Under the pieces are notes generated by a model. The model made no database searches and had not been told where the DNA came from. It saw only the letters and a list, made by a program, of their open reading frames with translations. From Pelecanus crispus (taxonomy: Eukaryota > Chordata > Aves > Pelecaniformes > Pelecanidae), in NCBI RefSeq assembly GCF_030463565.1, contig NC_134651.1:12598734-12662733 (forward strand): a stretch of 64,000 nt of DNA, written 5' to 3'. The translations under genes and the position numbers were made by a program. This document shows positions 31,201 through 43,200 of this stretch, piece by piece (the stretch's first letter is position 1; the number at the start of each line of letters is the position of its first letter).

Positions 31201-34200
31201 TAAATGACAGCAATTGCCAAAACATATGTTCATAATATGAAATAAATTTTGAATCTGGAAACCGTAAGAGTCACCTTCAATCAAAAACACACCATGCAGA
31301 CATTAGCAGGGATGAAGGACCACAGAACTGACAGTCACAGTTTCATACATCTTTGCTTTTTTTAAAAGCTAAGCTTGCTAAAATCTAGTAGCAAGGCTAT
31401 CAAAACGATTGTTACATTCTCAAATTAATTTGAAGTGAATTGTATACATCTTTTCACAAAAACCCAAACATTATGAATCCCTGGCAGCAAACACACAAAA
31501 CAAAATCCAAACTGATCCAACTATAACTAAAAATAGATTTTTTTTTTTTTTTTTTCAAAACCAAACCAAACCCATCCCTGTTCAGGAAAATGCTTAAGTC
31601 AAGGTTTAACAGTAAACATCACTCTTAAGAGGCCATGATGGAAATTAATCTCAAACTGCAGTAGTCACTTTGAAAGTTTTTGGCTGGTTGGCCCTATCCC
31701 TCCAGCTCCTTCCGAGAAGCATCAGCTTTGTGCATGTGACAACTCTACCTATACCGGCTTGGTACAAATGGCACGGAGCAGGAGAAAACAGAGAACGAAA
31801 GCTTTTTGCCTTGCTAGAAGAATTCTTGCCACACAGAGCCACAGCAGAAAAGCTGTGTGGTGACTGCCCACACTGCACAATAACGATGAGAATTCCACTT
31901 CCAGAGATCTCCGTTATTCCATTTCATAATGACTATTTAACTGCTAGTATTTTTAGAGCTCTACATATACATAAAACCTTATTTACAAAAAGCGTTCATT
32001 TGCAAATGTGTAAAAAATGCAAATGGAAAAATCTCAAAGTTACAGAGAGACTGCTTCATACATGCTAACACATGGACACTAGCATGACGCTCGAAATGCA
32101 TGAAAGCATACTAGTGCTCCTCAGCAACATGACACCCTGCCTTCTGCCCACTGCTTATGAAATACTTGACTGTGTTCCAGCAGAGCAGGGTTTCATTTTA
32201 CAAGAGTGCTTCACAAAGTTAGCAGTGAGGGGAAGTGTGCAGTAAATGAACTCATCCCCCCCAACCCCCCAGATAATGTTTCTTCAGGTACAAAAGGAAT
32301 TACCCAACTAAACAAATCAACTTAAAAAAAAAATTCATTTTAAGGCAAGAGACATTAAAAAAAGCTTTGAAAATGGAGCTAGAACTATTGCCAGATTGTA
32401 AATCCATGTGCAAGCCTCTGGATCCATCTATTATTTTTTCCTATTAAAAATTATGAGTATTGTTAAAAAGATACAATTAGTATTTATTCAATCCATTTAT
32501 CTTTCCCAAAACCTCACTAGGATAACAGGTTTGGGTAAAAAGAGGGACAACTGTCTTCAACTTAGGTGAAAAAGCAGGTAAACTAGTAGTTCCAGCACCG
32601 TAAAAAAAATCCCAAACAAATCCAACCCTAAAACAGAAAATAGTCCCACAGCCAACAGTCACTCCCTGGATTTTAATCAAGAGACTTAATGGAAATAATC
32701 CAACTTTAACAACTTTCAGAAGTCGGCACAGAGGAGTGGGGAGATAGGAGAGAAGGGGTTTGATGCAGCAAGGTACTAGATAGCATAAGAGTCCTGAAAT
32801 TATAAATTTGATTTTCACTAAACAGAAAAAAATAAGCCAATGAATCACACACAGCAAAATGGAACGGTTATACATTGAAAATAATCAGCCCCGATATGCA
32901 ATTTTTTAAAGACATTATAAAAAAGGCACAGCACGAAAAGATTAATTTAGCTTCGGTATAAATATGGAAGTGATCAGCAAAAAGAAAGCAGTAAGGGTAG
33001 GAAAATGTGAGTCAAGCAGGATATTTGAAGTTTATACAAAAAGAAAAATTATGATAAAGCACTAACAATAGTGACAGTACTGAATATTTCTCTTGCCCTA
33101 AAAGTAACATTGATCTCATTATTGTAAGTACAAGATGATGAAGAAAATCCCAAGATCACTAGAAGCACAGAAACGCATCTACACTTCTAACAGAAGTAAA
33201 ATAAAACTCTTCAGCCTACTCTAAAGCAAGAATGAGAAACTTGTGAAAAGTCTCACCATAAAATGTATTTGAAAATAAAACCATTTTAGTTTATATTTCA
33301 CCTGATAATATTTAACATGCTTTACAAACAAGAATTTCCCCATCTCTATTAAACTGCAACTACAGCCAAAGAAGAAACAGCCATTATAACTGTGACAAGA
33401 AATACCACATGAAAGAAATAGAGCACTGCATTTCATTGATGCAGAGTCAGATAGCAGGAGTGGCAGCAATCATAAGACAAGATGCCATAAACTGCTTCAA
33501 AATTTGGTAAAAGAAAATTTGCCACTGGAGTTTGACATCCCCTGAAGAACTTAACACCAACAATACAGCAGGAATGACTCTTCTGTCACAAGAGCTACAT
33601 GGAAAAGTTGTCACGTGGAAAGTAACAAGAAGAAAGCTCTTGAACAGCTGGAGTGAAATAAAGTTTATTACAGTGAAGTTATACTGATGCTACAGGCATG
33701 AAGCAAAATTAAAGTTACATTTACAATTTAATATGCATGCACACACTTATTAAACCCTTGTTCATTAATCTTTCTCATCACGGAAGATGCTACCTGTCAG
33801 AGGTAGGCTAACTCTGTCTTATGAATCAAGATCTCCACAAACTATTTTTGCTTATCAAAAAGGATGCCTCCAGCTTTACAACTGTTAACATCTCTAGTTC
33901 CTCCTAAGTACTGTCACCCCTGCACAACCTGCAATTTTATGAGATTACATAATGTAGTAATATAGTTTCAAATCAACTGGCATGGAAATAAAATACAAAA
34001 GCATATAAAAAACCTCTTTCAACAAATTTAGTCTTTGTGCAATACAAAACTTGAAATGAAATTAAACTCAAGTCCCCCAAATAAGATGGATGGTTTATGA
34101 TTTCTTCTTTCCTCCTCTCTTCATGGAGCACAAACTGTGTTTTCTAGCTTTAAAATTACATGACTTTGCCTGAGAAGTAAATACACCAAACAAGTTCTTC

Positions 34201-37200
34201 TATAAATGCCTTGGACACAAGCACGTATACTGTGCAAACCGCAAGGAAGCAGGATGTACCACACAAATTAGAGAAAGCAAGATGCAGAGACAGGAAACAG
34301 TGGTAGAAGGATTTCTTTAAGGTAAAAAACAGAGAATGGAAATAGAATAGGCAAATCTAAGAAACATCATTTATTTTAAGTAGGAAACCATTTTCTTCTA
34401 ATATGATTAAAAAATAGACACCAGTGTTCAACAGACTGAAATATCCCCAATTGAGAAAAACAGAAGTATAAACCGCTTCTCCAAGAGTGAAGCGGTAGCA
34501 GGACTCATTTTAGCACTATTTGTGAAAGCAGAGATGGCAGATGTTTAAAAGACTACATCTGTATTAGTTACATAATTAATACCCAAATCATGTGCACTAG
34601 CAATATGTGGGGAAAAAAGTTGTGCCTTACCTCCTCAAAGTGCTGTATATTCCTTAACTAATAGTAGTAAACACAACTTTCTCACTGTTCCCTAATAGCG
34701 ATTTGAATAGAACGTTATGGTGCAGAAAAAGTTGAACTCAAGAAAAACATATGAAGCACGTTAATTTCATAAGGAATAGACAGTTCTGGCAATGAAAGCC
34801 ATGTTCAACGATTTATTTTATTAGTACTTTAATATGTTGGTCTAGATGAAATTCTATGAACTAGAAGAGATTCTTGCATTAAGTAACAAAAATGCTCTTT
34901 TGAAAAAAAGCAAGAAGAGCAATCAAGCTTTGCAACCTGTAATATAGTACTGCCAAGGTATTTTCAATACCTGAAAGAATAAATTTTTAGAGAACATGGT
35001 ATATAGAGGTGTTTGTAGCCACAAAAGTATCCTCAAAAACAAAATACAAGCTTCAGATCTAGGATACAAGTAGTTTGTACCACACGCTTTATTCATACTT
35101 ATCATTTTTCATATTTATTCAACATGATCATAACCATCTGCACGTTTGAACTTCTGATGAATGTAATAATATGGAAAAAGCATAGAAAGTTAAATCTGTA
35201 AAAAATATGGCATATCGCAATCAATAAAGTTCTCAAAATAATTACAATACAGGTGTGTTTTTGTAACCCCTCACATTCTTGATATCTTAAAGTATAGCCC
35301 TGGGAAAAAGTTAATTCTTCAAATTATAACAAGTCAAGTCGGAGAGAAACTATGGCATCATCTTCGTATTAAGGTTGTGGGTTTGGGGTTTGTTTTTTTT
35401 TTTTTTAATAAACACATTAACACTCTTAAAAATTATTTCTGGTAGTATAAATAAACCTTCAGGTAAACAGTAACAGACTGTAAAAAGAATGTTTTTGAAC
35501 AGAAAACTAGCTTCCTTCTTACTCTACATAAAGAGAGAATAAATCTCTCACTCAAAGTCATTTGCTAACATTCACCATATCAATTAGCCAAGAGAAAGAA
35601 GGATGTAGTACTTTGGGAAGATTTTAAATAGTTGTTCTGCATTTGGACACTAACAAAATAAACCAAAATTTTCTACCTCACTTCAAATTACAAGTTTTTA
35701 ATGCTTTTCCCTCCTCAGGGAAACAAACAAAAAAACCCAGCAGAGAGAAAAACCGTGAGCAAGTATCTTAAAAACAAAAAAATAAGAAAAATATGTTAAG
35801 TTGATCATAGGAAGAAATTTGCAGTATTGTCTCATGATAAATGATATGAAAGCACCTTTAAACTGAAAATTCAATTTGAAAAGCTGATTTTAAAAAAAAA
35901 TGTGTTTTCAAGGAGAACAGCAACTGCAAAACAGACTGAACAGTACCAGTGGGTGGGGGGGGTAGTATTCTCCGTGAAAATCTCCTCCACCATGCTCAGA
36001 ATGAGAAGCCAGCATTTAATCACCAGTGAAGGGTATTAACAGTGAAGCTTCCAGGCTTTCCTTCTTACACTATAACTTTTAAGGGTAATTATAACAGTGT
36101 TCTGACACACAGGCATCCTTGAATGATGGGCTATGACTTGCACAGCAAAACAGAGCCATGCAATATATACTACTTGAATATTTTGCTACACATTTACAGT
36201 TCAAATGATGAATCTGCTGTTTTAGCACAGATGGGTTCCAAAGATTATTTTTTTACCCTGCTAAGCACAAATCTACCCACCCCTTGGCAAGCCAGAAGAA
36301 TAAAAGGAAGTAGCAGATATTTTATGGCTCATAACCACCTTCAGTTATGGCCCTCTACAAAAACATGTATTCCGTAGCTGAGCTTGGAGTCAACATAATG
36401 GCAAGCACCTAACTGTCCTGCTATTATTGCGCTCAATGACTCTCTTGCTCCTAGAGAACAGCGTGTATGACACTAAGTCAAAGACCAGTAAAAGCCTTAG
36501 GCTACAACCGAATTAAGGGGTAATATATATATGGCCATAAATAATAGTAATAATGAATTAAGCAGGTTTCAATTACTACTCGTCTCATCAGCACCCTAAA
36601 ATTAATGTTCTCCTTGGATTTAAAAGGAATTTTCTACCCAAGATTAAGATACCGATTATTCCTCTTTTTATCGTGCTAACAACTTGGATGAGAAGACTGG
36701 AGTTGGCAATGAGAGAGACATTTGAGACAGAGGGCAAGATTAACAAGGAAAGAAGAAAAGGTTAAGACATGGAAGCTGGGCAGAAGGTGATGGAAAAAAA
36801 AAGAAACAGGGGCAGAAGGGGCAGAACTGAGATAACAACATATTGCTGGGGACACGACATACGGCATGGAACACGGAGGAACCCCAACCTGCTAGACCCC
36901 AATCCCCCCCCGGTACCAAGCACAGAACCCAAGACCTGCACATCCCATCACTCCTCTGCTCTCAAACATCTACAGAACCCCGGAGGCAGAGCATCCCACT
37001 CTACAAACAGGTCCTAGGGAAAGACAACCTCTTGCTATCTTATTGGCTCAGGTAAGAGAGACCTGACAGACGTAAAGGTTTGAACTGTGCTGATGAGTCA
37101 TGTGGATGCCAGCATGATTCCACAGGACTGAATCTAGAAATCCAGCCTGAATCTCAGACTGAAATTCAGCCTGAATTCAGAATTCAGCATTAGAAAAGTA

Positions 37201-40200
37201 ACCTGAAAAGGGCACTGATATTTTGTACAAAGAAAACTCAATTTAAAACTTATGTAAGACTGCAAAATCAAGCACACAGACAGTATAGTCTAAAATCAAA
37301 GATGTCCACCTAAGTTTAATTGTGCATTTCCTGTGCACGTATACTGTCCACAGGTATTTCACAACGACATACTACTTTTTGTTCCTCTTCCAAGATATTT
37401 CTGTTCAAGTACATTTCTTCAAACAAGATGAAATTACTATAGAATCAGGACTGGTCACAGTAACTGTCATGCAAGAGATTGATATTGAAAAGCCATTAGG
37501 GAATAAAGCAGGGAATTACAGAAAGAAAAAGGGATGGCTAACCTGAAAGCTAGTGAACACTGCTTTGGTAAAATGGATTGCATCCTGTCAGTGCTGTATT
37601 TCCTTCATAATACTAAGCAAATCTTCTAAACTAATTTTTCCAAAGGTAGTAATTAATCATATTTCTACTTTTCTAGATGTTGGGCTTGATTTCCAGTACT
37701 CCTGAGGAGTCACCAAGGCATCTGAAGGTAATAAGAACTGCATTTAAAAAAAAAAAAAAAATTAACCCATAATAGCTGGGTTGCCTAGAAGTTCAGGCAC
37801 TAAATGTTTTGAATTTGGTACCCCAAATCAGCAAATGCTTTCAAACTTTGTGTAATCACAAGCTTCATATATGTAAAATGCAGTAACATCACCTTGCCTC
37901 ACTTCAGAGATTACACGAAAAATAGTGTCTGAAACTTTTTCAATAGTAGGGAGCACTACTAAAAAGCCCAAGGCAACAATAACATATTTCTGTATTCAGA
38001 GCTAAGTTTCAACAATAAGCAGAATAAAGAGACTAAAATTCACATGGGTCATAGAACAATGGGGGAAAAAAATTGAATAGATGCTCACTAATCCTGCTGC
38101 CCTCTGTACAGAGCAGACTATGGTTAAAAACCATATGTTCCAGCAGCCAACACCTGGGCTGCATAGCAAGTGGGATTTTTTAGGCATATCCTCATTTTGG
38201 AGTGCTTGAACTACATTTAGAGAAGACTATGACTGTAAATACTTCATTTTCAAATCAGTAACATTACTGGCTAGAAAAGAACAAAGACTCTGCTTGCTCT
38301 AAGGAGACTTCTGGGCTCTGTCAGTAAAAGCAGCTGTCTGTAGTGTGGAATCATAAGTGAGGCTGAAGTAAAGGACTATTGGGACAGTTTTGGGGACTTC
38401 AGAGTGAAAAATAAAGCCCTCTTCCTGCATATACAGAAAAGTACTAACTTATGCAAAACAATATAAAGAAAAGACCACAATGTATTTATTACCCCTTGCA
38501 GCTTCTCTAAATATCTATAATTCACAGAACTAAAGCAGTATCTTAACTCTAATGCACTGATAAAGTCTAACCGCCAAGACACTTTTAACGTGAATGGGTT
38601 TTCACCCCTCCACTTTGGAGAGAGGTCATAGCAGATGAAGAAAGCACACTGCATAGCCCATGACTTCAGCTAAATACACAACTGCAATTCATTCAAGCTG
38701 TTTGGCTAACATCGGAAACCATGAGATCCAAGCCTGATTAGTTATTAAACAGAGAAGAACCCTTGACTTGAGTTATAGCCTTCTCATTAGCTACCATGTA
38801 ATTTTATTTTAACACATGCTATATAATTTGCAGTGTTTGTTGTAACTAATTCTTTACTGCTGGTTCTTCTACTGAAGAAACTAATTATGTCTACTGCAGT
38901 CTAAAGCTAAACCTAAACCATCAGTTTAAAATTACTTGCATAAAATAACAGATTTTGCCAAATGAAAGCATGAGATCCAAATCTGTCAGCCGTAAAGTCT
39001 CACTGAATGCAATTCAGTTCTATGAGCCATGCTCTGAAAGAAAAAAATTCCCAGGCCCACTGACTCAAGGGCTAGGATATTGTTTTACAAAAAAATAATT
39101 AGCAAATTTACAAGAAGTCAGTGGTAAAAGGTTACAAAATAGACTTAAGGTGTGATTTCACAATTGATGCAAGTCAATTTAAGCTTACATATCTGCTAAA
39201 ACAGGCCCTCTCATTCTCATCACCCCATAGTCTTTCCACCCTTTCTGTTTGCGGCACCTGTGCACACGTGAAAACACAGCAAGCTGTCCAAGGATTTGAT
39301 GCAACTAGTTACTGGCTGAGTTTTCAGCCAGATAAGTATGAAACAGCTTGCTGGAAGGCAGTATGATTGCTGGTGTTGACTGTGCAGCAGGAGATGAAGA
39401 CAGAACTTCCCCTTTTGGCATCAGCATAGAACTTGGATCACATTAGGCTATGTATTTACAACTGACTTCAGGGAGTATTTAACCAATATAAATTTGCTAC
39501 CTCCAAGCACAGGTACAGCCACAGGAGAAGAGGGCTGGAAACACCACAAGAGAAACAAAGACTTTTCCTTTTTTCCTAAACTAATTTGTCCTTCATGTGA
39601 CTGCAGGACTCAATATATTCACCTATCAATCTCTCTCCTCTTTACTTTTTATGTATAGTTATCTCCAAAAATATAACTAAGAGTGTGTGTGCAGACAAGA
39701 CAGTATTTAAAAACAAACAAAAAAGTCTGATCATGATGGAGGCAGGGAAGTGGAAGACTACTAGGGAAGTAACTAGAAACACATGCAATCCTGAACAGCA
39801 CTCAGAAGACTTTACTGGTAGTAAAAGTTTGATTGTGGGACTTTTTTTTGTTTTAAAAGATCAACTCGCTAAACAAAGGCATTCCGAATGTCACGTATTA
39901 CTTTTATTGCAACAAGGCTTAGAAACTACAAGCTCAGACTCCACTTTCCCAGTTGCTATAAAACATCAAGCAAACAGACTGCCTGTGCGCCAAGAACCTT
40001 TGAGCATTACTGCAGGCCTCAGCTCTCCATCAAAACCCAACACAACCCATTCAACAAAAATGAACTACAAACTACGACAGTCAGCTGCTCTCCACATTTT
40101 GAGGGTAACAAAAAAAGCAAGAGAACTGATCTCAATTTAACAACTTACCAAAGCACCACTCTCAGTTAATTCCATTAGCCGAGACTAAGAATTGCCAGTA

Positions 40201-43200
40201 TTTACGCATGGAACATACATGAGATCCAGACTTTCTAATAACAGAAGCATAAGAAAGAAAACAAGAGGGAGCAACAGTCAAACTATAAAGGGACTGACAA
40301 GTAGGAGGTAAGACCGAAAAATGCAACTGAACCGAACAAGGTAGATTACCCTCTAAAGTTTGGGAAAAGATTATCATCCTCCCTCCTTCTTGCCTCTATA
40401 GCTACTAGAACCTCTGGACAGTGTATTTCTGTTTGGGTTTTAGTAAGGGCAGAGGCAAGTATAGAAATCTGAGCACAAGACTCTGAACTACCCTAATGAC
40501 ATTTTAGGTTTTGATTTTTAATAATGAAACTTACCAACACTGTAAACTCTTCTGTCAAATAGCCTGCAACTTGAACAAAGAACAATCCCATTTCCTCCCA
40601 AGTTATCTTAAAGATCATAATAAAATTACATTCAAGATATAGTAACCCAAAGAGGTTTTTTTCAAACAATTATTTAATTTTAGGATGGTTTGGATTCTGC
40701 TGTTGTGGCTTTAAGAACAAGTGTTTGGGAAATGTGGCCTCTGCCAGACTGTACTTCTCAAGCTGTTTTACATTTCATCAGGTAATATCAACTAAATTTC
40801 TGGCAGGGAAGAAAAATACCAGTGAGACTTCTTACTGCAGAACGCTCACATAGTGACTGTAATCCTTCTAAACACATGCAAGCACTTAGTATATAGAAAT
40901 TTCATTGACACTATGGTCAGATTTTACCGTTTCTATGGAGAGCTGCTAAGAACAAAACTATAGCAATACCTTATTGGCAAAGTCATTCAAAAGGTAGTAG
41001 CAGACAACTTTTTTCTTCCTTTCCAGAGTCTTGCTATCCTTTTTCACTACTAATACATTCCTGAAACAAGACATAGTACTCTGCATGTAATTATCTTACT
41101 AGTTGAATTCCATATAACAGCCATTTCTTCTAAACCCACATATTCCCATCTTCTCCTTTAAAAATGGAGACAGTGAGTGGTTTAGGTAATTACAGCTGTC
41201 ATGGATGGTTTGACAAATAATTTTTCTGCTCAATGTATGCTTTAGGCCACTGGGAAAGCTGTCAAATAATGACATCAGAGTCTACATTAACACTGGCAAA
41301 ATGCAACTGTGTTTCCTTTCATACTTAACTCAGCTGGTTTATAGCCCTTCCTTTTCCTATTCCCTGGTTGAGTACAAGAGTGGAATGAGCAAATGGGTTG
41401 TAATTCAACCAACATAAAATGGGGATGGATAATGCAGGTTCAATGAAAGAGTATTAAAGAAAAAGAGAAGCACATCCTTGCTTTGTTAATGAAGAAGCTT
41501 GTTCATTCTTTATCATCAATAAGCTTTGTAAGCTTGAGTCACTTCCTAAAATTCCAATTAAGTTGTAAGGGATGAGCATAAAACACAGCTGCTTTCCCTT
41601 CTCTTTCAGTATCTAAGTTATTATTACATTGCATTTCTTGTACATGAGCCATCCCACACGTACAAGAGCGTTAGATGGACTACTGCGTCACACACTGTGG
41701 GCAGCTACCTTTCTGCTAATCCATTCCAAAGCTCTCAAGCATAGACCACCCCATCTTCAATTTGATTTTATATTACATGATCTTAATTCCAATCAAAGTG
41801 CAAAACAACCAGAAACTCACTATTACTTCAGTGCCTGAAGTTACCTGCTCAGTTCTGAGAACAACCTTGAGCACTGATCTTGGTTTAAAAAGCCTTCTGT
41901 GGGTCTTCACCATCTGGAAGACAGCAGTGCCCAGAAGCAGCTGAGGCTCTGACATTACTAGAGAATTCACTTTCCAGTGAAAAGTTTAGTGACTAAGGCA
42001 AATGATTAACGAGGAACTTAATTTTTCTGCTGATGCCTAACAGAAATATGGTATTAACTTCCAGAATAAAAATGCAGCAAACCTGATCTGGTCATATGGT
42101 TTAGTTTTAGATAGTTCTGCGAGGAGCAGGGAGTTGGACTCGATGAACCTTATGGGTCCCTTCCAACTTGAGATATTCTATGATTCTATGATCTGTTTAT
42201 CAAATATTTTTCCAAAGTTAAGTTACACCTGCCAGAAACTCAGCTCTGATGATTGTTTAGTGAGCGGTTAATAATGGTACCTAGAAGCTGTTACAGCTTA
42301 AGCACTAGGGTTAGTATTACTGTCAATTCTGAACTCAGAAAAGATCCAAAGAAATGTGATCTTCCCATCGATTTAACATTTGAAAATGTGCCTTATGGCT
42401 GACATCTACTTAAAGAGATTCTCCCCTCACCCATCATCAACCTCAAAATTTGCACTGAGCGCCCAACAAATTTGATCAAGCATCTAATCTCTAACACCCT
42501 GTTCCTACTGACCCGCTTTGCTGGCTCATCTGCGTTAACAACAGCTTCCAGGCAAGACCAGTGATTCTGTTAAGGCTTAAGGCTATGCTAGATGCTGGTT
42601 TCCTAGCAGTGTAGTTACATTAGTGGGGGATGTGATTCATTCCCACCTCTTTAGCATCGATGCAGTCAGTGTGATGTGCAATTACTTTTGTTACTACAAG
42701 AACAGGAATGAGCTGTACCAGTATAATGTGATCCACACTAGAGTGGTGTCTATTCTAGCACATAAAAAGGAGGAAGATTTGCATATACGTTGTTTTGTCT
42801 TCGGTTTTATAGTTCGGGAGTAATTCCAATGATTTCTATAAAACTCCACATACATGCCCCATCTGATATGCTTTGAGTCTTTGCAGCACAGCATGCAGGA
42901 AGGCACTCGGAGTCTACAGTCTAGGGGGTTATTTTAAGTGTTTATTTTAAGCGTTTGTAACACCTAACACACATATACATTATACCATATTACTTGTGGC
43001 TACTCCCATATGAAAGAATTGGAAGTTACACAAGAAAGAAATTTATGTGGGGAAAGAAGTGAATTAAATTTGTAGCTGAGCACTCAACTGACAACTGCGG
43101 GTCAGGAACGCTTGCATGGATTTTTCTCCACTGCTCAGCCTTACTCAAAACAAAAAAGTCATAGAACAGACCACGCTAAAAAAAGGCACAAGATGAAGTT

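Noticed and set aside
31651..32068. Overlapping open frames on both strands at about 31.7-32.1 kb, considered as a possible retrogene or viral relic.
   Set aside because: No conserved motif, no flanking repeats and no poly(A) tail.
39685..40140. A 151-codon open frame on the plus strand in LRCH3 intron 1.
   Set aside because: No recognisable domain, no splice or promoter context, and no family resemblance. Its length is compatible with chance in a 64-kb window.
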